A stretch of DNA of 64,000 nucleotides from the NCBI RefSeq assembly GCF_001500025.1, contig NZ_LQIW01000005.1:1-64000 (forward strand). The letters run 5' to 3'. The notes under the pieces were generated by a model. That model was not told the DNA's origin, searched no databases, and saw only the letters and a program-made list of their open reading frames with translations. A program made the translations under genes and the position numbers. This DNA comes from Mycobacterium sp. IS-1590. GTDB lineage: Bacteria > Actinomycetota > Actinomycetes > Mycobacteriales > Mycobacteriaceae. Positions 56,760 through 64,000 of this stretch are shown piece by piece. Each line of letters opens with the position of its first letter. Position 1 is the first letter of the stretch.

Positions 56760-57803
56760 TCACGCCGACGCGCGGTAGGCGTCGACGATCGGTTCGAGTT
56801 CGTCGGGCGTCGCGCCGTGCATGATCAGCGCGTCCGCGCCGTAGTCGAACTCCTTGCGGATGCGCGCGACGCACTGCTGGGCCGACCCCGTGGCGGACGG
56901 CTCCAACCATTCGTCGGGAATCAACGTCGCGATGTGCTCGATCTGTTCGGCAGACGCCTTGTGATCGATACCGCCGGGAATCGATTGTACGACCTTGTCG
57001 TCTCGGAAGCGTTGCAGCACAGCCGGATCCCAGCCGTTGGTGTTGACCAGAAGGTCGCCGTAGCCCTGCAGGTAGGTGGCCAGCCGGGCCACCGTCTTCT
57101 TCAATCGCAACTCTTCGGGCAGGTGGTCACCGACCGTGGCGAAGCACGACCACACCCGAACGCTCGACGGATCGCGGCCCGCCTTCTCGGCGGCGTCCTT
57201 GACCGTCTTGACCGCGCGCTGCAGTGTCTCCGGGGTGAAGTAGGTGTGCAGGACGACGTCGTCGAACGCCCGCCCGCCCAGTGCCAGCGTCTGCGGACCG
57301 AACGCCACGATCGCCAGCCGGATGTCCTCGCGGAAGTCCGGATCGAGGAACAGCACCTGATACTTGCCGATCGGTCCGTCGTGGTTGAAGATCATTTCGC
57401 CGTTCCACAGCCGCCGCATGACCTGGGCGAAATCCTCCATCTGCGCGGTCGTGACCGGCGGGATCCCGAACGCCCCGTACATCGCCGCGACACCGCGACC
57501 GATGCCCAGCGTGAATCGGCCGCCCGAGAGCCGGTGCATCGTCGTCGCCCACGATCCGGTGATCAGTGGGTGTCGCGTGTTGTGATTCGTTGCCGCGGTG
57601 GCGATCTGCATGCGTGACGTCACCGCGCAGGCCGCACCCACCAGCGACGACGCCTCCTTGACGTTCCATCGTTCGGAGATGAACGCGGTACCGAACCCGA
57701 GCTCCTCGCCTCGGCGGGCCTCGTCCATCAGCGTGGCCGGGCCCTCACCGCCGGCGCCGGCCAACAGGTAGTAGCCCAGTTCGTCGAGCACTGATTCCGT
57801 CAC
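56760..57803 (-). CDS. LLM class F420-dependent oxidoreductase (2)
   Basis: A 347-residue luciferase-like protein: DEARRGEELGFGTAFISERW, TAATNHNTRHPLITGSWATT, HRLSGGRFTLGIGRGVAAMY and a C-terminal GADALIMHGATPDELEPIVD. F420 dependence is inferred from family. It is distinct from the LLM at 53960 in sequence. Starts at GTG 57803 overlapping the NTF2-like gene stop (GTGA). Last gene of the BVMO-led operon. Confidence 0.88.
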   Translation of the reverse strand: MTESVLDELGYYLLAGAGGEGPATLMDEARRGEELGFGTAFISERWNVKEASSLVGAACAVTSRMQIATAATNHNTRHPLITGSWATTMHRLSGGRFTLGIGRGVAAMYGAFGIPPVTTAQMEDFAQVMRRLWNGEMIFNHDGPIGKYQVLFLDPDFREDIRLAIVAFGPQTLALGGRAFDDVVLHTYFTPETLQRAVKTVKDAAEKAGRDPSSVRVWSCFATVGDHLPEELRLKKTVARLATYLQGYGDLLVNTNGWDPAVLQRFRDDKVVQSIPGGIDHKASAEQIEHIATLIPDEWLEPSATGSAQQCVARIRKEFDYGADALIMHGATPDELEPIVDAYRASA

Positions 57804-58177
57804 GCCCAGACTCCTTGCTTGTAGCCGCAGTTCCACACCTCGACGATCCTGCCGTCGACCACCCGGAAGACTTCCATACTGCCGATCGTGGTCTGCGTCC
57901 CGTCCTTCATCTTGATCGGAGACTGGTAGACGATCGCCACATGCTCACCGTCCTCGCCCGCCACCACCAGGTTCAAATCGAAGCGGATGCTCTCCGACAC
58001 CGCCCACATGTCGACCACCCGGGCCACCGCCTGCTCATGGGTCAAGACGTGTGCCGGCTCCCCCACCTCATGGCGAATCACCCTCTCGCCCAGCAGTTCC
58101 TCGGCCAGTGCGAAGTCCGCCTTGTTCCAGGCCACCAGGTTGTACAGCTCCACCACCTCGCGGGCGGACCGGCTCAT
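57800..58177 (-). CDS. NTF2/SnoaL-like protein
   Basis: A 125-residue alpha+beta barrel protein: AREVVELYNLVAWNKADFAL, EELLGERVIRHEVGEPAHVL, and TTIGSMEVFRVVDGRIVEVW followed by NCGYKQGVWA. The SnoaL-like fold includes small hydrolases, isomerases and dehydratases; His and Asp residues are placed suitably but no function can be assigned. ATG at 58177 overlaps the kinase stop (ATGA). Confidence 0.8.
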   Translation of the reverse strand: MSRSAREVVELYNLVAWNKADFALAEELLGERVIRHEVGEPAHVLTHEQAVARVVDMWAVSESIRFDLNLVVAGEDGEHVAIVYQSPIKMKDGTQTTIGSMEVFRVVDGRIVEVWNCGYKQGVWA

Positions 58178-59244
58178 GAGAACACCTCCAGGGCATCGAT
58201 GGCATCGATCGCGGCCACCGCGCGGTCGGTGAGCGTCAGGCACAGTCGGCGGGACCGTTCCGGCAGCGCGTCCCACCCGTTGAGGGTGATGACCGGCAAC
58301 ACCATCAGATAGACCGCGGCGAAGCGATAGTGCCGCCAGGCCTCGTCGAATCCGTAGTCCGCTACTCCGTGGGCGGTGAGGTGGCCGATGTACTCACTCA
58401 GCAGCGCCTCGTCGTGGCCTTGCCGGACCGCGGTCGGCAGTCCCTGGGTGACCAGATACGAGACGTCGGCCGCGCCCGCGCCCCGCGCGGTGAACTGGAA
58501 ATCGACCACCTTCATCCGCTCGCCCGAGAAGAAGAGGTTGTCGGCCCGGATATCGCCGTGCAGCAACATGTCCCGCTCGGCGAGCACGGGCAGCGCGGCG
58601 ACCGCACGCTCGGCGAAGCGTTCGGCGAACGCGGCCACCGCCGGCGCCACGTTCACGGCGGTCTGCGCGCGGTAGACCTCCCACCCCGGGCCGAAGGCCG
58701 GTAGCAGCAAATCCCTCGCGATCGTGGTGTCGATGCTCGGAAACTGCTCCAGCACGGCCGGTCCGCCCGACCACGCATGCAGGCCGGCCAGTTGTCCGAT
58801 GCAGTGTCGGGCCCGGTCCATGCTCAGTCCGGCGAGGTGATCGGCGTTGTCCCACTCCGAGAGATCCTCGAGCAACAGCACGAAATCGACGCCGTCATCG
58901 ACCATCCGGGCGCAATATACCCGCGGTGTGTCCATCGGTGCCCGCCCGGCGACCTCACGGTAGAAGGACAACTCCCGTCGGTAGCCGCCCAGCAGCTCCA
59001 TCGCGCCGCGAGCCTCCGACACCGCGGGAAGCTTGGCGATCAGTGTGGACGGCACCGCGGTGCCGGTCAGATGCAGCCGGTACAGCAGCGACGAGAAACC
59101 GCTGTCCATCGCGATCTGCTCGGAGCGGACGCTCTCGACCGTCGCGCCGTCCAGCCCTGCGTCGGCTCGAAGCGCCTCGGTCAACCAGGCGGAGTCGATC
59201 CCCTCGATACCACCGGGCACCGCGGCGGCAGTACTCGTCGTCAT
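58174..59244 (-). CDS. APH-like phosphotransferase (EcKinase/DUF1679 type)
   Basis: A 356-residue kinase-fold protein with LTGTAVPSTLIAKLPAVSE (Lys in strand 3), DFVLLLEDLSEWDNADHLAG (hinge), catalytic loop DMLLHGDIRADNLFF (HGDxxxxN) and metal motif MKVVDFQFTARGAGAADVSY (DFQ). EcKinase-type proteins phosphorylate steroid-like or other alcohols; in mycobacteria they are often in lipid or terpene catabolic clusters. ATG at 59244 overlaps the hydrolase stop. Confidence 0.85.
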   Translation of the reverse strand: MTTSTAAAVPGGIEGIDSAWLTEALRADAGLDGATVESVRSEQIAMDSGFSSLLYRLHLTGTAVPSTLIAKLPAVSEARGAMELLGGYRRELSFYREVAGRAPMDTPRVYCARMVDDGVDFVLLLEDLSEWDNADHLAGLSMDRARHCIGQLAGLHAWSGGPAVLEQFPSIDTTIARDLLLPAFGPGWEVYRAQTAVNVAPAVAAFAERFAERAVAALPVLAERDMLLHGDIRADNLFFSGERMKVVDFQFTARGAGAADVSYLVTQGLPTAVRQGHDEALLSEYIGHLTAHGVADYGFDEAWRHYRFAAVYLMVLPVITLNGWDALPERSRRLCLTLTDRAVAAIDAIDALEVFS

Positions 59245-60350
59245 CGAACCCCACTCCCGCTGACCGCCGCGAGGAATCGCTCCGACGCACGCTGCACACC
59301 GCCCGCGAAGAGGTGGCCGACGTGGCTGCCCCGGTGCCAGTACATTTCGCCGCCCCACCGCTCGTGCAGTCGCTGGGCCGGTTCGCGACGCGCCATCTGG
59401 TCGTGCCACGCCCCGACGATGAGCCGGCGTTCGGGTGGGGCCGTGGGCTCGACGGCCTGATAATCCACGATCGACATCACGCGCTCCACGGGTTCGGACC
59501 GCAACAGTTCGACTGTGTCGCGCACCGACGGCCCCCATCGTCCCAGATGCGCGGCGATCATCGCATTGAGCCCGAAGATCGGGGTGTACACCGCGGCGGC
59601 GTCGACGTCTTCGAGGTGCGAGACCAGTCCCGCGACCGGGCTGCCCATCGAAACCCCCGAGACCGCAAGGACGCTCGCCTGCGGCCGCAGCCACCGAAGA
59701 AGCGCCCGCACCTCCGACACCACCCGGATCATGCCCGCCAGGTTGTTCAGCGGGTCCATGTCGGGATAGGTGGGCCACCGGTCACGCCGGACGCCGCATC
59801 CGGGCTGCACCGGCAACGCGATGTTGTACCCGAGCTTCTCCTGCAGTCGTCGGGCCCGCGAGAACACCAGGTCGATCGGCAGGCCCTGGCCGGCGCCGTG
59901 CACCCACACCAGCCACGGCCGCGCGTCGTCACCGCTTCGGCACAGATGAACCACCGCCGTCGCCGGGCCCCCGAACCCCTGCAGCGACGGCGGCAGGTGT
60001 GGGTCGTGTTCGAAGGTCAGTTGCTCGTATCGGGATCGGCCGAACCGGCGCCGCCGAATCACGCTCGGCCGCAGCTCATCCGGTTCGACGTGTACGCCCG
60101 TCATGCCCAGGCCGGCCAGTTCCTCGGCGGCGGCTGCGCAGGATTCGACCGTGCGCTCCAGCCGCGGTGGAGGTGCGCTCAGCGTCATCCCCGTCAACGC
60201 CAGTTCGTCGAGCACGACCTCGCCGAGTTGCCGGGCACCGCTGCGGGACAGCGGCTTCCAGTCCCCCGGTGCGGCCACCGCGGTATGTGCTCGCGGCACC
60301 ACACCCGCGAAGTCGCGCCCGATACGGTACGCGCGTTCGGCCGGCCTCAT
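59241..60350 (-). CDS. Alpha/beta hydrolase (ABHD18/DUF2048-like)
   Basis: A 369-residue hydrolase: oxyanion strand RPWLVWVHGAGQGLPIDLVF (HGAG, residues 151-154), nucleophile elbow VLAVSGVSMGSPVAGLVSHL (Ser234), and a late His in WHRGSHVGHLFAGG. Located directly after the Baeyer-Villiger-type monooxygenase gene with an ATGA overlap, so it may cleave the ester or lactone that enzyme would make. That role is inferred. Starts at 60350. Confidence 0.85.
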   Translation of the reverse strand: MRPAERAYRIGRDFAGVVPRAHTAVAAPGDWKPLSRSGARQLGEVVLDELALTGMTLSAPPPRLERTVESCAAAAEELAGLGMTGVHVEPDELRPSVIRRRRFGRSRYEQLTFEHDPHLPPSLQGFGGPATAVVHLCRSGDDARPWLVWVHGAGQGLPIDLVFSRARRLQEKLGYNIALPVQPGCGVRRDRWPTYPDMDPLNNLAGMIRVVSEVRALLRWLRPQASVLAVSGVSMGSPVAGLVSHLEDVDAAAVYTPIFGLNAMIAAHLGRWGPSVRDTVELLRSEPVERVMSIVDYQAVEPTAPPERRLIVGAWHDQMARREPAQRLHERWGGEMYWHRGSHVGHLFAGGVQRASERFLAAVSGSGVR

Positions 60351-61972
60351 GCCAGTTTGAACCCGGTGTAGCCGGAATCGGCGACCTCGTCGCACCGACG
60401 TCGGTACTCCGGAATGCCCGCCGTGTAGCCCATGTACATCCGCTTCTTGCCCGGCACGTTGCCGCCGTTGTACCAGGAGTTGCAGCTGGGATGGACGAGG
60501 ACGGTTGGTGCGACGAGCGATGCCGTGTGCTCGATCCACTCGCGTTGCGCCTGCGGCAGCGCTTCGATGGTGCGATACCCATTGGCCCTCACGTACGCGA
60601 TGCAGTCGCCGATCCACTCGACGTGCTGTTCGAGCGCGGTCACGAAGTTGCTTGCCGGAGCTGGACTTCCGGGCGCCTGGACGATGAACAGATTCGGAAA
60701 GCCGGCCACCGCGATCCCAAGGTAGGCGTACGGCCCCTCGGTCGTCCAGAAATCGCCCAGGGACAGGTGGTCGCGCCCGGTCACCGCGATTCGCGTCATC
60801 GCACCGGTCATCGCGTCGAAACCGGTGGCATAGATGATCACGTCGAGTTCGTGGTCGCCCTGTTCGGTGCGGATCCCCGTCGGGGTGACCTCCACGATCG
60901 GCCCCTCCCGCAGGTCCACGAGCGTCACGTTGTCTCGGTTGAATGTCTCGTAGTAGCCCTGGTCGATGATCGGGCGCTTGCATCCGAACGGGTGCGACGG
61001 GGTCAGCGCCGCGGCGGTTTCGGGGTTCTCGACGATGCGAGCCACCGCCTCGCCGTAGAGTTTGGCCGCCATCTGGTTTGCCTCGATGTCGAAGAACACG
61101 TCGCCCCAGCTGAGCGCTCCGATGACGCCGCCCTCCTCGACGGCACGCAGTTGCTCCTCGCGCGACGCCGACTTCAGCGGCGGTTTGGTCATCATCTCGA
61201 ACATCACCGAGAACGCGCTGAGTCGGGCCGCGCCCACCGCGTGTTCTCGCTGGGCCGCGCGGATCTCGGGGTAGTTCGCCTTCAGCTCGTCGAGTTCGCC
61301 GTCGTCGAACGGGCGGACCTCCCACGGCAGCGTGTAGGCCGGCGAGCGCTGGAACACGGTGAGATGGCGGGCCTGTTGGGCGACGACCGGGATCAGTTGT
61401 ACACCGGTCGAACCCGTCCCGATCACGCCGACCCTCTTGCCGGTCAGATCCACGTCGTGCTTCGGCCACCGACTGGTGAACAGCGAGAGCCCGTCGAAGG
61501 CGCCCATACCGGGTATCTCCGGTTCCTTCGGGACCGACAGGATCCCCGTCGCCGCGACGACGAACGGTGCCACGAACACGTCCCCGTCTGCCGTCTGCAC
61601 CTCCCACCCGGAGGCGGCCTCGTCGAACATCATCGCGGTGACCTCGGAATGGAACCGGATGTCGCGACGGAGATCGAGTCGGTCGGCGACGAAGTTCAGG
61701 TACGCCTCGATCTCGGGCTGACGGGGCATCGTCTCGGTCCACACCCACTCCTGCTGGATCTCCTCGGAGAAGCTGTAGGAGTATTCGATGCTCTCGATGT
61801 CACAGCGCGCACCGGGGTACCGATTGAACAGCCATGTCCCGCCGACGTTCTCGGCCTTCTCCAGGACGACGGTGCGCAACCCCTGCTCGCGGAGGCGATG
61901 CAGCGCGTAAAGCCCGGAGAACCCGGCCCCGACGACGATCGCGTCGAAGCGGGTGGAATCGGATGTCGTCAC
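60347..61972 (-). CDS. Baeyer-Villiger-type flavin monooxygenase with altered fingerprint
   Basis: A 541-residue FAD/NADPH monooxygenase: GAGFSG (residues 15-20), GGTWLFNRYPGARCDIESIE, second dinucleotide motif VGVIGTGSTGVQLIPVVAQQ (GTGSTG 185-190), and a C-terminal PSCNSWYNGGNVPGKKRMYM typical of type I Baeyer-Villiger enzymes. The fingerprint reads F159-D-G161-L-S-L-F165-T-S-R-W169, so the usual His is Phe165. The GTG at 61972 is used (VTTSDSTRF), 29 bases from the palindromic operator. First gene of a five-gene operon with ATGA or GTGA overlaps. Confidence 0.9.
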   Translation of the reverse strand: MTTSDSTRFDAIVVGAGFSGLYALHRLREQGLRTVVLEKAENVGGTWLFNRYPGARCDIESIEYSYSFSEEIQQEWVWTETMPRQPEIEAYLNFVADRLDLRRDIRFHSEVTAMMFDEAASGWEVQTADGDVFVAPFVVAATGILSVPKEPEIPGMGAFDGLSLFTSRWPKHDVDLTGKRVGVIGTGSTGVQLIPVVAQQARHLTVFQRSPAYTLPWEVRPFDDGELDELKANYPEIRAAQREHAVGAARLSAFSVMFEMMTKPPLKSASREEQLRAVEEGGVIGALSWGDVFFDIEANQMAAKLYGEAVARIVENPETAAALTPSHPFGCKRPIIDQGYYETFNRDNVTLVDLREGPIVEVTPTGIRTEQGDHELDVIIYATGFDAMTGAMTRIAVTGRDHLSLGDFWTTEGPYAYLGIAVAGFPNLFIVQAPGSPAPASNFVTALEQHVEWIGDCIAYVRANGYRTIEALPQAQREWIEHTASLVAPTVLVHPSCNSWYNGGNVPGKKRMYMGYTAGIPEYRRRCDEVADSGYTGFKLA

Positions 61973-62000
61973 AGGTAGGCCCTCACGTCCAGAAGTGGAG

Positions 62001-62021
62001 ATACTGTAACTATTACAGTAT
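62001..62021. promoter_or_regulatory. ATACTG-type operator, copy 2 (perfect palindrome)
   Basis: ATACTGTAA (62001-62009) and TTACAGTAT (62013-62021) are perfect inverted copies around CTA. The site begins 29 bases upstream of the monooxygenase GTG and probably overlaps its promoter. Confidence 0.75.
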
Positions 62022-62082
62022 TGCGCCGAACCGTAGGCCGATTTCGATGAACACCGCTGGATCATCGCACGTCCTGAAACCG

Positions 62083-62103
62083 CTACTGTAAGTTATTCCA
62101 TTA
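62083..62103. promoter_or_regulatory. ATACTG-type operator, copy 3 (left half-site conserved)
   Basis: CTACTGTAAGTTATTCC and the next four bases keep TACTGTAA of the palindrome at the same place and a degenerate right half (12 of 21 positions). It ends 29 bases before the Rieske oxygenase ATG, the same distance as copy 2 from its gene. Confidence 0.5.
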
Positions 62104-62131
62104 CTACCTGGACATAGGAGGCGGCGCGGGC

Positions 62132-63130
62132 ATGAAAGTACCGTTCACCTGGAAGGTCACTGGATGGTTCATGATCGGATGGTCTGCCGAATTTCCCACC
62201 GGTGAGACCCACGCGCTGCGGTACTTCGGCGACGACCTGGTCGCCTACCGCGACGAGGCCGGCGACCTGCACGTGCTCTCGGCGCACTGCCGCCACCTCG
62301 GCGCCCACATCGGGCACGGCGGGAAGGTCGTCGGCGACTGCGTGGAATGTCCGTTCCACGGTTGGCGGTGGGGCCCCGACGGCACCAACCGCTACATCCC
62401 CTACCAGCCCGACCGACCCAACAAGGCATTGCGGCTGCGCGTCTACCCGGTCCGTGAGCAGTACGGCTGCGTGTTCGCCTGGCATCACCCCGAGGGTGAG
62501 CCGCCGCGATGGGAACTGCCGGACCTGTTTCACAAGTTCCCGCAGTTCCCGACCCACGAGGACGCGTATTACCGTCCGTACCCGGAGTTTTCGAGCCGCG
62601 CGGAACGCGAGCCGGTGCACCCGCAGATCGTCGCCGAGAACGGCCCCGACAGCGCACACTTCCACTACGTGCACCACGCGACCGTCACCCCGAAGTGCCT
62701 CAACTGGGAGATCGTCGACGAGGAGTGGCGGTTTTTGACCGGTTGGCCGGACGCCTCCAGCGACGACCCGGACAAGATGGCGCTCTACATCCACAGCCAC
62801 CTGTCCGGCCTCGGATTCGCGATCAGCGCCTTCGAGGGCTCGTCGAACCACCGGTTGATCTTCGCGTGCACTCCGGTCGAGGACGGTTTTTCGGACATGT
62901 TCTATTCGATCTGGTGGCCGCGGCTGCCCGGTGACACCTCCGACGTCCCGCCCGAAGAGGTGCGCCGCAAGGTCGAGCGCCAGTTCATGGGGACGGTGTG
63001 GGATGACCTGAACATCTGGCGCTACCAGGAATACGTCGAAAACCCCGCGCTCTCCCGCACGGACGCGAAACCGTATATGGCGCTGCGGAAGTGGGCTCAG
63101 CAGTTTTACGAAGTGCCGGCGTCGGTATGA
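62132..63130 (+). CDS. Rieske non-heme iron oxygenase (KshA-like)
   Basis: A 332-residue oxygenase component. The Rieske cluster ligands are Cys53, His55 (AHCRHLGAH) and Cys73, His76 (VECPFHGWRW). The mononuclear iron site is ENGPDSAHFHYVHH: Asn170-Asp173-His176-His181 in the N-x2-D-x2-H-x4-H pattern. Its overall form fits 3-ketosteroid 9-alpha-hydroxylase-type monooxygenases, but it needs a reductase from elsewhere. ATG at 62132 with AGGAGG upstream. Substrate unknown. Divergent from the monooxygenase operon; both promoters carry the shared operator. Confidence 0.9.
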   Translation: MKVPFTWKVTGWFMIGWSAEFPTGETHALRYFGDDLVAYRDEAGDLHVLSAHCRHLGAHIGHGGKVVGDCVECPFHGWRWGPDGTNRYIPYQPDRPNKALRLRVYPVREQYGCVFAWHHPEGEPPRWELPDLFHKFPQFPTHEDAYYRPYPEFSSRAEREPVHPQIVAENGPDSAHFHYVHHATVTPKCLNWEIVDEEWRFLTGWPDASSDDPDKMALYIHSHLSGLGFAISAFEGSSNHRLIFACTPVEDGFSDMFYSIWWPRLPGDTSDVPPEEVRRKVERQFMGTVWDDLNIWRYQEYVENPALSRTDAKPYMALRKWAQQFYEVPASV

Positions 63131-63396
63131 AGCCGAGCCTCGCCGAGATCGCGGCGCCCGGCCACACCGCCCTCGTCACCCAGGGAATGTCAGGGTGCGG
63201 TCGTCGGGCCCGACACCGGGCTCGAGGCACTGGCCGAAGAAGCCCGACGCGAGGCGGCCCCAACATCGCAAGGCTGCTGCCGGTGGCGCGCAACGCGGGT
63301 ATCCCGACCGATTACTCGGATGCGATCCTCGACAACACGTTGTCGCTGCTGGCGACGATCACCACCACCGACGAGTTGATCGACACATGGAAGTAG
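63127..63396 (+). pseudogene. Decayed isochorismatase-family cysteine hydrolase
   Basis: The open frame begins MKPSLAEIAAPGHTALVTQ and ends DYSDAILDNTLSLLATITTT followed by DELIDTWK; both ends match isochorismatase-family hydrolases of mycobacteria. Between them two changes shift and restore the frame: an extra G after CAG near 63186 (the expected reading GAA TGT CAG lies one base on), and a lost C in GGCCCCAAC near 63257. In the shifted frame the run reads GAVVGPDTGLEALAEEARRE, the expected family sequence. A large central part, from PVVH-type sequence through the catalytic region, is absent: ARLLPVAR is joined directly to NAGIPTDY. So catalytic residues are lost. ATG overlaps the Rieske stop (ATGA). 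Confidence 0.75.
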
Positions 63397-63403
63397 CCGC
63401 GCA

Positions 63404-64000
63404 GTGACCGACACCGAGGACGAGATCCGCGAATTCGCCAGGGTCAAGCCGACTCTGGGTTCTCCCGAGATGGGCCGGTTCATCTCGGCGCTGCGCCGGT
63501 TGCAGAACATCACGGTTTCCAGCGATCCGGACGCAGCGCTGTGGAACGACTCGGCCGCGCTGCTCGAGGACATGTGCGAACGCCTGGAAGCACACAAGGC
63601 TCCCGCGGGCGTCGCCCCGGCCGGCCGGGCACCCAACCTGCCCGGCAACGGCCACCCGCTGATGCCGCCCTGGCAGGTCGTGACGTCGGGACCGGACGAG
63701 GTCACGATGCTCGGGCACTTCAGCCGCTTCCACGTCGGGGGCAATGACGCGGTGCACGGCGGCGTGATCCCGCTGTTCTACGACTGGCATTTCGGCATGG
63801 TGGTGTCGGCTGCGGGCCGACCCGACAGCCGGACCGCGTACCTGCATGTCGACTACCGGCGGGTGACCCCGATCGAGGTACCGCTCGAGGCTCGGGCATG
63901 GATCGATTCGGTCGACGGGCGCAAACTGTTCGTGAGGGCGGAGATGACGGACGGGGACGGCAACGTACTATCCGAGGCCAACGGTCTGATGATCAAACTG
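63404..64000 (+). CDS. Hotdog-fold thioesterase, PaaI-like (partial, runs off right edge)
   Basis: An open frame from GTG at 63404 (VTDTEDEIREFARVKPTLGS) to the window end, 199 codons without a stop. An N-terminal helical part is followed by a hotdog domain: LGHFSRFHVGGNDAVHGGVI, PLFYDWHFGMVVSAA, TAYLHVDYRRVTPIEVPLEA and WIDSVDGRKLFVRAEMTDGD. The GGNDAVHGGVIPLFYD segment contains the acidic/His-Gly-Gly helix common to PaaI/acyl-CoA thioesterases. Likely hydrolyses an acyl-CoA. Starts 7 bases after the pseudogene stop. The C-terminus lies outside the window. Confidence 0.85.
   Translation, partial: MTDTEDEIREFARVKPTLGSPEMGRFISALRRLQNITVSSDPDAALWNDSAALLEDMCERLEAHKAPAGVAPAGRAPNLPGNGHPLMPPWQVVTSGPDEVTMLGHFSRFHVGGNDAVHGGVIPLFYDWHFGMVVSAAGRPDSRTAYLHVDYRRVTPIEVPLEARAWIDSVDGRKLFVRAEMTDGDGNVLSEANGLMIKL

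Noticed and set aside
59999-61978. 659-codon plus-strand open frame
   Set aside because: Antisense to the hydrolase and BVMO genes; rich in Arg, His and Asp with no motifs.

Overview
The window is high-GC actinobacterial DNA, and its gene order points to a Mycobacterium, most likely an environmental fast-growing (Mycolicibacterium-type) species. From about 0.5 to 51.8 kb it follows the M. tuberculosis H37Rv order Rv3034c to Rv3063: acyltransferase, PQQ-like lipoprotein, TB22.2, two methyltransferases, echA17, Nudix, ABC ATPase, serB2, ctaD, fecB, adhC, nrdF2, monooxygenase, TetR, nrdE-nrdI-nrdH, Rv3054c, TetR, dinB2, SDR, TetR, cyp136, ligB and cstA. Gene names in this block rest on that synteny plus motifs read directly from the proteins. 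No RNA genes, transposases or CRISPR arrays were seen.

Layout. 0-8 kb: an IniB-like gene cut by the left edge, then the Rv3034c-Rv3041c block, largely a minus-strand operon with ATGA overlaps. 8.0-9.8 kb: an insertion relative to H37Rv with a MocR-type regulator, a palindromic operator and a divergent small ORF. 9.8-15.6 kb: serB2, ctaD, fecB, a YciI-like gene and adhC. 15.6-20.7 kb: accessory genes (secreted protein, small DUF4242-like protein, large LuxR/LAL ATPase regulator, GAF sensor). 20.7-24.4 kb: nrdF2, flavin monooxygenase, TetR. 24.5-30.0 kb: accessory geranylgeranyl-reductase-like enzyme and a six-gene minus-strand operon (secreted Mtb12-like protein, ABC ATPase, permease, methyltransferase, Cys-rich winged-helix regulator, cupin) with an IdeR-like box upstream. 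30.1-33.5 kb: nrdHIE with NrdR boxes. 33.5-40.1 kb: FMN reductase, TetR, dinB2 coupled to an AAA ATPase, SDR, TetR and cyp136. 40.2-47.8 kb: accessory genes including a free-standing LeuA regulatory domain, a PAS-ANTAR protein, a TauE/SafE permease, a poxB-like enzyme and a molybdopterin oxidoreductase. 47.9-52 kb: ligB and cstA with its small YbdD partner.

The most notable region is 52.0-64.0 kb, which has no counterpart in the H37Rv order as I know it. It looks like a catabolic regulon: carboxymuconolactone-decarboxylase-like protein, P450, two F420-type luciferase-like oxidoreductases, a biotin-dependent-type carboxyltransferase, an NTF2-like protein, an APH-like kinase, an alpha/beta hydrolase, a Baeyer-Villiger-type monooxygenase, a Rieske oxygenase, a decayed isochorismatase-family gene and a hotdog thioesterase (cut by the right edge). 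Three promoters in it share a palindromic operator of form ATACTGTAA-N3-TTACAGTAT, so one regulator outside the window probably controls it. The substrate is unknown.

The window also carries two families of intergenic palindromes at gene 3' ends, probably terminator-like dispersed repeats, and paired NrdR boxes exactly 32 bp apart upstream of nrdF2 and nrdH.
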